A DNA stretch of 64,000 nucleotides from Tupaia tana. Its lineage: Eukaryota > Chordata > Mammalia > Scandentia > Tupaiidae. The first letter of the stretch is position 1; each line of letters begins with the position of its first letter. Of the stretch, positions 14,440-26,200 are shown piece after piece. The notes below the pieces were generated by a model. It saw only the letters and a list, made by a program, of their open reading frames with translations, had not been told where the DNA came from and made no database searches. Location of the stretch: NCBI GenBank assembly GCA_026018925.1, contig JAKSZU010000032.1, forward strand, positions 434,001 through 498,000. Direction: 5' to 3'. The position numbers were made by a program, and so were the translations under genes.

Positions 14440-15430
14440 AAGCCTAACTCAAACCATAACCTAACCCTAACCTTAGGCGGACACTTGAAGCTCAACCCCA
14501 AACCTAACCTGACCATGACGCTTACTCCAACTGTAACAGTTAACCGAAAACTAACAGTAGCCCTAAACTTACTCCCTCAAACTAACTTCAAACCTAACCT
14601 AACCTGAAGGCTAACTCAAACCATAACCTAACCCTAACCTTAGGCGGACACTTGAAGCTCAACCCCAAACCTAACCTGACCCTGATGCTATCTCCAACCA
14701 TAACACTGAACCGAAAACTAACAGTAGCCCTAAACTTACTCCCTCAAACTAAGTTCAAACCTAATCTAACCTGAAGCCTAACTCAAACCACAGACCTAAC
14801 CCTAACCCTAGGCGGACACCTTAAGCTCAACCCCAAACCTAACCGGACCCTCACGCTAACTCCAAACGTAACACTGATCCGAAAACTAACAGTAGCCCTA
14901 AACTTACTCCCTCAAACTAAGTTCAATCCTAACCTAACCTGAAGCCTAAATGAAACCATAGACCGAACCCTAACCCTAGGCGGACACCTTATGCTTAACC
15001 TCCACCCAAACCTGACCCTGACGCTTACTCCAACCGTAACAGTTAAACGAAAACTAACAGTAGCCCTAAACTGACTCCCTCAAGCTAAGTTCAAACTTAA
15101 GCTAACCTGAAGCCTAACTCAAACAATAGACCTAACCCTAACCCTAGGCGGACACCTTAAGCTTAACCCCAACCCTAACCTGACCCTGAGGCTAAATCGA
15201 ACCTTAACACTGAACCGAAAACTAACAGTGGCCCTAAACTTACTCCCTCAAACTAAGTTCAATCCTAACCTAACCTTAAGTCTAAATGAAACCATAGACC
15301 TAACCCTAACCCTAGGCGGACACCTTATGCTTAACCCCCACCCTAACCTGACCCTGACGCTTACTCCAACCGTAACAGTTAAACGAAAACTAACAGTAGT
15401 CCTAAACTTACTCCCTCAAACTAAGTTCAA
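14440..15430 (+). repeat. Block shared with 26746-27736
   Basis: Matches inter-LTR interval 1 at an offset of 12,306 bp. Both copies hold the rare TCCCTCAAGCTAAGTTC monomer (15081/27387 at CAAGCT), the TTAACCTCCACCCAAACC monomer and the AACCTTAAGTCTAAATG read-through monomer. A one-monomer tandem duplication lies just upstream (about 14.3-14.65 kb, two consecutive CATAACCTAACC monomers). Confidence 0.72.
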
Positions 15431-15730
15431 ACCTAACCTAACCTGAAGCCTATCTCAAACCACAGACCTAACCCTAACCCTAGGCGGACACCTTAAGCTT
15501 AACCCCACCCCTAACATGACCCTCACGCTAAGTCCAACCGTAACACTGAACCGAAAACTAACAGTAGCCCTAAACTTACTCCCTTAAAGTAACTTAAAAC
15601 CTAACCTAACCTGAAGCCTAAATTAAACCATACACCTAACCCTAACCCTAGGTTGACACCTTAAGCTCAACCCCAACCCTAACCTGACCTCCAGGCTCAC
15701 TCTAACCATATCACTGAACCGAAAAGTAAG

Positions 15731-18700
15731 AGTAGCCCTAAACTTACTCCCTCAAACTAAGTTCATTCCTAACCTACCCTGAACACTAAATGAAACCATA
15801 GACCTAAACCTAACCCTAGGCGGACACCTTATGGTTAACCCCCACCATAACCTGACCCTGAGGCTTACTCCAACCGTAACAGTTAAACGAAAACTAACAG
15901 TAGCACTAAACTTACTCCCTCAAACTAAGTTCAAACCTATCCTAACCTGAAGCCTAAATCAAACCATACACCTAACCCTAACCCTAGGCGGATACCTTAA
16001 GCTCAACCCAAAACCTAACCTGACCCTGACACTTACACCAACCGTAACAGTTAAGCGAAAACTAACATTAGCCCTAAACTTACTCCCTCAAACTAAGTTC
16101 AAACCTAACCTAACCAGAAGCCAAAATCAAACCATACACCTAACCCTAACCTTAGGCGGACACCTTAAGCTCAACCCCAACCCTAACCTGACCCTCATGC
16201 TAACTCCAACCTTAACACTGAACCGAAAACTAAAGGTAGCCCTAACCTTACTCCCTCAAACTAAGTTCAAACCTAACCTATCCTGAAGCCTTAATCAAAC
16301 CATACACCTAACCCTAACCCTAGGCGGATACCTTAAGCTCTACCCCAAACCTAACCTGACCCTGACGCTTACTCCAACCGTAACAGTTAACCGAAAACTA
16401 ACAGTAGCGCTAAACTGACTCGCTCAAACTAGTTTCAAACCTAACCTAACCTGAAGCCTAAATCAAATCATAAACCTAACCCTAACCCTAGGCGGACAAC
16501 TTATGCTTAACCCCCACCCTAACCTGACCCTGACGCTTACTCCAACTGTAACAGTTAACCGAAAACTAACAGTAGCCCTAAACTTACTTCCTCAAACTAA
16601 CTTCAAACCTAATCTAACCTGAAGCCTAACTCAAACCATAGACCTAACCCTAACCCTAGGCGGACACCTGAAGCTCAACCCCAACCCTAACCTGACCTCC
16701 AGGCTAACTCCAACCATATCACTGAACCGAAAAATAAGAGTAGACCTACACTTACTCGCTCAAACTAAGTTCAAACCTAACCTAACCTGAAGCCTAACTC
16801 AAACCACAGACCTAACCCTAACCCTAGGCGGACACCTTAAGCTCAACCCCAACCCTAACCGGACCCTCATGCTAACTTCAAATGTAACACTGAACCAAAA
16901 ACTAACAGTAGCCCTAAACTTACTCCCTCAAACTAAGTTCAATCCTAACCTAACCTGAAGCCTAGATGAAACCATAGACCTAAACCTAACCCTAGGCGGA
17001 CACCTTATGCTTAACCCCAAACCTAACCTGACCCTGACGCTTTCTCCAACTGTAACAGTTAAGCGAAAACTAACAGTAGCCCTAAACTTACTCTCTGAAA
17101 CTAACTTCAAACCTAACCTAACCTGAAACCTAAATCAAACCATATACCGAACCCTAACACTAGGCGGACACCTTAAGCTCAACTCCAACCCTAACCGGAC
17201 ACTGACGCTAACTCCATCCGTAACAGTTACCCGAAAACTAACAGTAGCCCTAAACTTACTCCCTCAAACTAAGTTCAAACCTAACCTAACCAGAAGCCAA
17301 AATCAAACCATACACCTAACCCTAACCCTAGGCAAACACCTTAAGCTTAACCCCAACCCTAACCTGACCCTCACGCTAACTCCAACCGTAACACTGAACC
17401 GAAAACTAAGAGTTGCCCTAATCTTACTCCCTCAGACTAAGTTCAAACCTAACCTAACCTGAAGCCTAACTCAAACCATAGACCTAATCCTAACCCTAGG
17501 CGGACACTTGAAGCTCAACCCCAACCCTAACCTGACCCTGACGCTATCTCCAACCGTAACACTGAACCGAAAACTAACAGTAGCCCTAAACTTACTCCCT
17601 CAAACTAAGTTCAATCCTAACCTAACCTGAAGCCTAACTCAAACAATAGACCTAACCCTAACCCTAGGCGGACACCTTAAGCTTAACCCCAACCCTAACC
17701 TGACCCTGAGGCTAAATCGAACCTTAACACTGAACCGAAAACTAACAGTGGCCCTAAACTTACTCCCTCAAACTAAGTTCAATCCTAACCTAACCTGAAG
17801 CCTAAATGAAACCATAGACCTAACCCTAACGCTAGGCGGACACCTTATGCTTAACCCCCACCCTAACCTGACCCTGACGCTTACTCCAACCGTAACAGTT
17901 AAACAAAAACTAACAGTAGCCCTAAACTTACTCCCTCAAACTAAGTTCAAACCTAACCTAACCTGAAGCCTAACTCAAACAATAGACCTAACCCTAACCC
18001 TAGGCGGACACCTTAAGCTTAACCCCCTCACTAACCCCACCCTGAGGCTAAATCGAACCTTAACACTGAACGGAAAACTAACAGTGGCCCTAAACTTACT
18101 CCCTCAAACTAAGTTCAATCCTAACCTAACCTGAAGCCTAAATGAAACCATAGACCTAACCCTAATCCTAGGCGGACTCCTTATGCTTAACCCCCACCCT
18201 AACCTGACCCTGACGCTTACTCCAACCTTAACAGTTAAACGAAAACTAACAGTAGCCCTAAACTTACTCCCTCAAAATAAGTTCAAACCTAACCTAACCT
18301 GAAGCCTAAATCAAACCATACACCTAACCCTAACCCTAGGCGGACATCTTAAGCTCATCCCCAAACCTAACCTGACCCTGACGCTTACTCCAACCGCAAC
18401 AGTTAACCGAAAACTAACAGTAGCCCTAAACTTACTCCCTCAAACAAACTTCAAACCTAACCTAACATGAAGCCTAAATCAAACCATACACCTAACCCTA
18501 ACCCTAGGCGGACACCTGAAGCTCAATCACAACCCTAAACTGACCCTGAAGCTATCTCCAACTGTAACACTGAACCGAAAACTAACAGTACCCCAAAACT
18601 TACTCCCTCAAACTAAGTTCAAACCTAACCTAACCTGTAGCCTAACTCAAACCACAAACCTAACCCTAACCCTAGGAGGACACCTTAAGCTCAACCCCAA

Positions 18701-19552
18701 CCCTAAACTTACCCTCACGCTAACTCCAACCGTAACACTTAACCGAAAACTAACAGTAGCGCTAAACTTACTCCCTCAAACTAAGTTCAAACCTAACCTA
18801 ACCTGAAGCCTACCTCAAACAATAGACCTAACCCTAAACCTAGGCGGACACCTTAAGCTTGACCCCAACCCTAACCTGACCCTGAGGCTAAATTCAACCG
18901 TAACACTGAACCAAAAAATACAATAGGCCTAAACTTACTCCCTCAAAATAAGTTCAAACCTAACCTAACCTTAAGCCTAACTCAAACCATAGACCTAACC
19001 CTAACCCTAGGCGGACACCTGAATCTCAACCCCAACCCTAACTTGACCCTCACGCTATCTCCAACCGTAACACTGAAACGAAAACTAACAGTAGCTCTAA
19101 ACTTACTCCCTCAAACTAAGTTCAAACCTAACCTAACCTGAAGCCTACCTCAAACCACTGACCTAACCCTAACCCTAGGCGGACACCTTAAGCTCAACCC
19201 CAACCGTAACCTGACCCTCACGCTAACTCCAACCATAACACTGAACCGAAAACTAAGAGTAGCCCTAAACATACTCCCTCAAACTAAGTTCAAACCTAAC
19301 CTAACCTGAATCCTAAATCAAACCATACACCTAACCTTAACCCTAGGTGGACACCTTAAGCTCAACCCCAAACCTAACCTGACCCTGACCCTTACTCCAA
19401 CCGTAACAGTTAACCGAAAACTAACAATAGCCCTAAACTGATTCTCTCAAACTAAGTTCAAACCTAACCTAACCTGAAGCCTAAATCAAATCATAGACCT
19501 AACCCTAAACGTAGGCGGAAACCTTATGCTTAACCCCCACCCTAACCTGACC
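15731..19552 (+). repeat. 3.8-kb segmental duplication, copy C of 5487-9308
   Basis: This block matches 5487-9308 at a constant offset of 10,244 bp, so there is no net indel between the copies. The edges are sharp: two mismatches just upstream (15726, 15730), and CCATGACG in place of CCCTGACG at 19553. It covers copy A (6316-9308) plus 829 bp upstream of it. Isolated differences are visible, such as GTAGCACTAAAC at about 15903, CAAACCACAAACC at about 18649 and CTAAACATACTCC at about 19267. It is therefore slightly older than the A/B duplication. Confidence 0.85.
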
Positions 19553-20476
19553 ATGACGCTTACTCCAACTGTAACAGTTAACCGAAAACTAACAGTAGCC
19601 TTAAACTTACTCCCTCAAACTAACTTCAAACCTAACCTAACCTGAAGCCTAAATCAAACCATACACCTAACCCTAAACCTAGGCGGACACCTTAAGCTTA
19701 ACCCCAACCCTAACCTGACCCTGAGGCTAAATCGAACCTTAACACTGAACCGAAAACTAACAGTGGCCCTAAACTTACTCCCTCAAACTAAGTTCAAACC
19801 TAACCTAACCTGAAGCCTAAATCAAACCATACACCTAACCCTAACCCTAGGTGGACACCTTAAGCTCAACCCAAAACCTAACCTGACCCTGACGCTTACT
19901 CCAAACGTAACAGTTAACTGAAAACTAACAGTAGCCCGAAACTGACTCCCTCAAACTAAGTTCAAACCTAACCTAACCTGAAGCCTAAATCAAATCATAG
20001 ACCTAACCCTAATCCTAGGCGGACACCTTATGCTTAACCCCCACCCTAACCTGACCCTGACGCTTACTCCAACTGTAACAGTTAACCGAAAACTAACAGT
20101 AGCCCTAAACTTACTCCCTCAAACTAACTTCAAACCTAACCTAACCTGAATCCTAAATCAAACCATACACCTAACCCTAACCCTAGGCGAATACCTTAAG
20201 CTCAACCCCAACCCTAACCTGGCCCTGACGCTAACTCCAACAGTAACAGTTACCCGAAAAATAACAGTAGCCCTAAACTTACTCCCTCAAACTAACTTCA
20301 AACCTAACCTAACTTGAAGCCTAACTCAAACTATAGACCTAACCCTAACCCTAGGCGGACACCTGAAACTCAACCACAACCCTAACAAGACCCTGACTCT
20401 ATCTCCAACCGTAACACTGAACCGAAAACTAACAGTACCCCCAAAACTTACTCCCTCAAACTAAGTTCAAACCTAA

Positions 20477-21307
20477 CCTTACCTGAAGCCTAACTCAAAC
20501 AATAGACCTAACCCTAACCCTAGGCGGACACCTTAAGCTTGACCCCAACCCTAACCTGACCCTGAGGCTAAATTCAACCGTAACACTGAACCGAAAAATA
20601 CAATAGGCCTAAACTTACTCCCTCAAACTAAGTTCAAACCTAACCTAACCTGAAGCCTAACTCAAACCATAGACCTAACCCTAACCCTAGGTGGATACCT
20701 GAATCTCAACCCCAACCCTAACTTGACCATGACGCTATCTCCAACCGTAACACTGAAATGAAAACTAACAGTAGCCCTAAACTTACTCCCTCAAACTAAG
20801 TTCAAACCTAACCTAACCTAAAGCCTAACTCAAACCACAGACATAACCCTAAACCTAGGTGGACACCTTAAACTCAACCCCAACCCTAACCTGACCCTCA
20901 CGCTAACTCCAACCGTAACACTGAACCGAAAACTAACAGTAGACCTAAACTTACTCCCTCAAACTAAGTTCAAACCTAACCTAACCTGAAGCCTAACTCA
21001 TACAATAGACCTAACCCTAACCCTAGGCGGACACCTTAAGCTTAACCCCAACCCTAACCTGACCCTGAGGCTAAATCCAACCGTAACACTGAACCGAAAA
21101 CTAACAGTAGCCGTAAACTTACTGCCTCAAACTAAGTTCAATCCTAACGGAACCTGAAGCCTAAATGAAACCATAGACCTAACCCTAACCCTATGCGGAC
21201 ACCTTATGCTTAACCCCCACCCTAACCTGACCCTGACGCTTACTTCAACCGTAACAGTTAAACGAAAACTAACAGTAGCCCTAAACTTACTCCCTCAAAC
21301 TAAGTTC
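20477..21307 (+). repeat. Partner of the 4690-5520 block
   Basis: The right-hand copy of the older duplication, ending where 5521 reads ATTCC and this copy reads AAACC. Confidence 0.75.
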
Positions 21308-22017
21308 AAACCTAACCTAACCTGAATCCTAAATCAAACCATACACCTAACCCTAACCCTAGGTGGACACCTTAAGCTCAACTCCAAACCTAACCTGACC
21401 CTGACGCTTACTCCAACCGTAACAGTTAACCGAAAACTAACAGTAGCCCTAAACTGATTCCCTCAAACTAAGTTCAAACCTAACCTAACCTGAAGCCTAA
21501 ATCAAATCATAGAACTAACCCTAAACGTAGGCGGACACCTTATGCTTATCCCCCAACCTACCCTGACCATGACGCTTACTCCAACTGTAACAGTTAACCG
21601 AAAACTAACAGTAGCCCTAAACTTACTCCCTCAAACTAACTTCAAACCTATCCTAACCTGAAGCCTAAATCAAACCATACACCTAACCCTAACCCTAGGC
21701 CGAAACCTTATGCTTAACCCCCACCCTAACCTGACCCTGACGCTTACTCCAACCGTAACAGTTAAACGAAAACTAACAGTAGCCCTAAACTTACTCTCTC
21801 AAACTAACTTCAAACCTAACCTAACTTGAAGCCTAACTCAAACCATAGACCTAACCCTAACCCTAGGCGGACACCTGAAACTCAACCACAACCCTAACCA
21901 GACCCTGACGCTATCTCCAACCGTAACACTGAACCGAAAACTAACAGTAGCCCTAAACTTACTCCCTCAAACTAAGTTCAAACCTAACCTAACCTGAAGC
22001 CTAACTCAAACCATAGA

Positions 22018-22023
22018 CCTAAC
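22018..22023 (+). repeat. Left target-site duplication of the LTR (copy 1)
   Basis: CCTAAC directly abuts the LTR start, and its partner is at 23239-23244. An undisturbed monomer reads CCTAAC, CCTAAC, CCTAGG. With the LTR the left side has one CCTAAC and the right side has both plus CCTAGG, so exactly one hexamer was gained. Because the target is itself hexameric, the duplication length of 6 is the simplest reading but cannot be proved. All six copies share this arrangement. Confidence 0.75.
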
Positions 22024-22281
22024 TGCTGGGACCATGCAGTTAACACAGGCTGAGTATGAAAGAACTGCCCCTCGTGCCTAGAGCAAGGACTCGGCTGAGG
22101 AGAACTGTTTGCAAGGTCAACAGTTTTACGAGTTCTGGACCTCACGAATTGTGTTGCTGTACTGTCCTGCACTCAATTTCTCTGCCATGGGCCTTATTGC
22201 CATACCCCAGTACCCCATAAAGGCACCCCCAGCCTTACTATAATTTTTACAATAATCCTGAAAGAATGCGGATCCACTAAG

Positions 22282-22309
22282 GCGGCAGCTGCGTAGGGCG
22301 GCGGCTGCG
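22282..22309 (+). repeat. GC-rich imperfect direct repeat in LTR U3
   Basis: GCGGCAGCTGCG at 22282 and GCGGCGGCTGCG at 22298 are separated by 4 bases, just after a GGATCC at 22270. It is the most CpG-dense part of the LTR and is present in all six copies; copy 6 has lost one CpG. It could hold activator sites of the old retroviral promoter, but I recognise no specific factor site. Confidence 0.5.
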
Positions 22310-22990
22310 AACAGGAGTTACTCCCATTAGACTCACCCCACCTTCCTAGGAAATGTCAACAGAGAATGCTACATTCACTTCTCCTACTAGGGATTACATA
22401 GATAAGCATTAGAAAGGTCTGAGTTAAAGCTACTAATGGGCAAAACGACCTCAGTAGCCGAGAGGGACTCGGGGACTCATCCTTGAGGTGCTGTTACCCC
22501 AAAGACCGTAAGCCACCCTTACTCTCAGGACAAGGGCCAATTGTCATTCCCCAAGCCACAGTCATTAGCAGCATGTAGAGGGTCCCAAGTACACAGCAAC
22601 CTTCAGCTACGCACAAGACCACATTCCTTTCCTATGTAGACTCACCCTCTTAGCTATAGACTACCCCAGAGATAACATAAGTATTTCACTTTAGTATATA
22701 CTAACCTTGTCTTTACTAAACCAGACAGGATTTATTTCTAGTAATTGCTACCACCCTAGCCTGAAGCTAAAGTTCTCAAAAGGCTGACCTGAGGCCAATC
22801 TGGGACTAAAGTGATCAAGCTGGTCTGACTGAAGTGGTCAAGATTCCTGGGAGCCCTCTCATCCAAAGACCCTCCCTGGTAATCAAGATCAAAGAAGAGA
22901 ATACACCTGAAAAATGGACTTCCTTGTTCTAAAAATTATGACTGTTTATACCTAAACAAAACAGATGTCATGTTTTATGATTATTGTTCC

Positions 22991-22998
22991 TATATTTT
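22991..22998 (+). promoter_or_regulatory. TATA-like box of LTR copy 1
   Basis: TATATTTT lies 85 bp upstream of AATAAA. If transcription began about 25-30 bp downstream (near 23020), R would be about 75 bp, a normal size for a retroviral LTR. A second AT-rich candidate (CTATAATTTTTAC near 22240) is too far upstream for a usual U3-R layout. Activity is unknown. Confidence 0.45.
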
Positions 22999-23075
22999 GA
23001 ATGCCTTACCTTTTAGAGCAAAATGTTTCACTTACTTCCCTTCACCCATCCCACTACTGTAAAAACTCCTTCCAT

Positions 23076-23081
23076 AATAAA
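23076..23081 (+). terminator. Polyadenylation signal of LTR copy 1
   Basis: AATAAA at LTR offset 1052, followed by the T/G-rich stretch expected downstream of a cleavage site (CTGGAGTTTACTCTGGCTG). It marks the R-U5 region and fixes the plus orientation of the LTR. Confidence 0.7.
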
Positions 23082-23238
23082 TACGCATGACTCCTGGCCA
23101 TCAGGGCTGCAGTCTGGAGTTTACTCTGGCTGCAGTCGGCTGAGAACATGCTAAAGGGGCGTGAGGTCTCAGTCTGATTCCTGTTCACCCGTGTCGCCTC
23201 CCTGTGCACCCACCCCGGCTGGGGCACGGCTCCAGGCA

Positions 23239-23244
23239 CCTAAC
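23239..23244 (+). repeat. Right target-site duplication of the LTR (copy 1)
   Basis: This is the CCTAAC partner of 22018-22023. It follows the terminal CA of the LTR without any extra base. No tRNA primer-binding sequence follows, so the element is a solo LTR and not a 5' LTR of a provirus. Confidence 0.75.
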
Positions 23245-26200
23245 CCTAACCCTAGGCGGACACCTGAAGCTCAATCACAACCCTAACCTGACCCTGACGC
23301 TATCTCCAACCGTAACACTGAACCGAAAACTAACAGTACCCCAAAACTTACTCCCTCAAACTAAGTTCAAACCTAACCTAACCTGTACCCTAACTCAAAC
23401 CACAGACCTAACCCTAACCCTAGGAGGACACCTTAAGCTCAACCCCAACCCTAACCTGACCTCCAGGCTAACTCCAACCATATCACTGAACTGAAAACTA
23501 AGAGTAGCCCTAAACTTACTCGCTCAAACTAAATTCAAACCTAACCTAACCTGAAGCCTAACTCAAATCATAGACCTAACCCTAACAATAGGCGGATACC
23601 TGAAGCTCAACCCCAACCCTAACCTGACCCTGACGCTATCTTCAAACGTAACACTGAACCGAAAACAAAGAGTAGCCCTAAACTTACTCACTCAAACTAA
23701 GTTCAAACGTAACCTAACCTGAAGCCTAAATCAAACCACAGACCTAACACTAACCCTACGCGGACACCTTAAGTTCAACTCCAACCCTAACCTGACCCTG
23801 ACGCTATCTCCAACTGTAACACTGAAACGAAAACTAACAGTAGCCCTAAACTTACTCACTCAAACTAAGTTCAAACGTAACCTAACCTGGAGCCAAAATC
23901 AAACCATGGACCTAACCCTAACCCTAGGCGGACACCTCAAGCTAATCCCAACCCTAACCTGACCCTGACGCTAACTCCAACCATAATACTGGACCGAAAA
24001 CTAACAGTAGCCCTAAACTTACTCCCTCAAACTAAGTTCAAACCTAACCTAACCTGAAGCCTAAATCAAATCATACACCTAACCCTAACCCTAGGCGGAC
24101 ACCTTAACTTCAACCCCAAACCTAACCTGACCCTGACGCTTACTCCAACCGTAACAGTTAAACGAAAACTAACAGTAGCCCTAAACTTACTCCCTCAAAC
24201 TAAGTTCAAACCTAACCTAACCTGAATCCTAAATCAAACCATACACCTAACCCTAACCCTAGGTGGACACCTTAAGCTCAACCCCAAACCTAACCTGAAC
24301 CTGAGGCTAACTCCTACTGTAACAGTTAACCGAAAACTAACAGTAGCCCTAAACTGATTCCCTCAAACGAAGTTCAAACCTAACCTAACCTGAAGCCTAA
24401 ATCAAATCATAGAACTAACCCTAAACGTAGGCGGACACCTTATGCTTAACCCCCACCCTACCCTGACCATGATGCTTACTCCAACTGTAACAGTTAACCG
24501 AAAACTAACAGTAGCCCTAAACTTACTCCCTCAAACTAACTTCAAACCTAACCTAACCTGAAGCCTAAATCAAACCATACACCTAACCCTAACCCTAGGC
24601 GGACACCTTAAGCTTAACCCCAACCATAACCTGACCCTGAGGCTAAATTGAACCTTAACACTGTACCGAAAACTAACATTGGCCCTAAACTTACTCCCTC
24701 AAACTAAGTTCAATCCTAACCTAACCTGAAGCCTAAATGAAACCATAGACCTAACCCTAATCCTAGGCGGACACCTTATGCTTAACCCCCACCCTAACCT
24801 GACCCTGACGCTTACTCCAACCGTAACAGTTAAACGAAAACTAACAGTAGCCCTAAACTTACTCCCTCAAACTAAGTTCAAACCTAACCTAACCTGAAGC
24901 CTAAATCAAACCATACACCTAACCCTAACCCTAGGCGGACACCTTAAGCTCAACCCCAAACCTAACCTGACCCTGATGCTTACTCCAACCGTAACACTGA
25001 ACCGAAAACTAACAGTAGCCCTAAACTGACTCCCTCAAACTAAGTTCAAACCTAACCTAACCTGAAGCCTAAATCAAATCATAGACCTAACCCTAATCCT
25101 ACGCAGACACCTTATGCTTAACCCCCACACTAACCTGACCCTGACGCTTACTCCAACCGTAACACTGAACCGAAAACTAACAGTAGCCCTAAACTGACTC
25201 CCTCAAACTAAGTTCAAACCTAACCTAACTTGAAGCCTAACTCAAACCATAGACCTAACCTTAAGCCTAGGCGGACACCTGAAACTCATCCACAACCCTA
25301 ACCAGACCCTGACGATATCTCCAACCGTAACACTGAACCGAAAACTAACAGTAGCCCTAAACTTACTCCCTCAAACTATGTTCAAACCTAAAATAACCTG
25401 AAGCCTAAATCAAACCATACACCTAACCCTAACCCTAGGCGGACACCTTAATCTCAAGCCCAACACTAACCTGGCCCTGACGCTAACTCCAACCGAAACA
25501 ATTTCCCGAAAACTAACAGTAGCCCTAAACTTACTCCATCAAACTAACTTCAAACATAACCTAACCTGAAGCCTAACTCAAACCATAGACCTAACTCTAA
25601 CCCTAGGCGGACACTTGAAGCTCCACCCCAACCCTAACCTGACCCTGACGCTATCTCCAACCGAAACACTGAACCGAAAACTAACAGTAGCCCTAAACTT
25701 ACTCCCTCAAACTAAGTTCAAACCTAACCTAACCTGAAGCCTAACTCACACCATAAACCTAACCCTAACCGTAGGCGGACACCTGAAGCTCAATCACAAC
25801 CGTAACCTGACCCTGACGCTATCTCCAAACGTAACACTGAACCGAAAACTAACAGTACCCCAAAACTTACTCCCTCAAACTAAGTTCAAACCTAACCTAA
25901 CCTGTAGATTAACTCAAACCACAGACCGAACCCTAATCCTAGGAGGACACCTTAAGCTCAACCCTAACCCTAAACTGACCCTCACGCTAACTCCAACCGT
26001 AACACTGAACCGAAAACTAACAGTAGCCCTAAACTTACTCCCTCAAACTAAGTTCAAACCTACCCTAACCTGAAGCCTAACTCAAACAATAGACCTAACC
26101 CTAACACTAGGCGGACAACTTAAGCTTGACCCCAACCCTAACCTGACCATGAGGCTAAATTCAACCGTAACACTGAACCGAAAAATACAATAGGCCTAAA

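Larger units (their letters stand above)
1..22023 (+). repeat. Telomere-like 168-bp satellite array, left block (LTR-free)
   Basis: About 131 head-to-tail monomers of about 168 bp. Each has a core of two CCTAAC hexamers followed by CCTAGG and then CGGACACC. That landmark recurs every 168 bp, give or take 1-2 bp. Another recurrent segment is the run of CCCTCAAACTAAGTTC near the end of the monomer. Monomers differ from each other by substitutions and small indels, and fall into recurring subtypes: TTATGCTTAACCCCCA, TTAAGCTCAACCCC, TGAAGCTCAATCACAA, and GACCTCCAGGCTAAC. The first 5 kb looks more irregular than the rest, with odd-length monomers. From about 5.5 kb onward, multi-kilobase segments are duplicated almost exactly. 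There is no gene or non-satellite sequence in this block. Confidence 0.95.
22024..23238 (+). mobile_element. Endogenous retrovirus solo LTR, copy 1
   Basis: This is 1,215 bp of non-satellite sequence. It begins TGCTGGGACC and ends TCCAGGCA. The ends form an imperfect inverted repeat (8 of 10 bases in the other copies) with the TG...CA termini typical of LTRs. CCTAAC flanks both sides (22018-22023 and 23239-23244). The intact satellite has two such hexamers at this point, and here there are three, so a 6-bp target duplication fits. A TATA-like box at 22991 and AATAAA at 23076 set the sense orientation, with U3 about 1 kb, R about 75 bp and U5 about 140 bp. There is no internal region, primer-binding site or retroviral gene. 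This copy is the most distinct, with GGGCCAATTG, CCGTGTCGCC and CTCCAGGCA where the others differ. The family is not recognised by name. Confidence 0.88.

Noticed and set aside
21984-22172. A 62-residue minus-strand frame over each LTR start
   Set aside because: It lies antisense to U3 and ends in satellite. It resembles no known protein and is repeated only because the LTR is repeated.
22236-22250. CTATAATTTTTAC as the main LTR promoter box
   Set aside because: It lies about 840 bp upstream of AATAAA, which would make R far too long. The TATATTTT 85 bp upstream of AATAAA fits better.
22024-23238. A small RNA gene or SINE within the 1.2-kb insert
   Set aside because: I found no A/B-box pair with tRNA-like structure, no terminal A tail and no internal repeat boundaries. 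The TG...CA ends and poly(A) signal explain the insert as an LTR.
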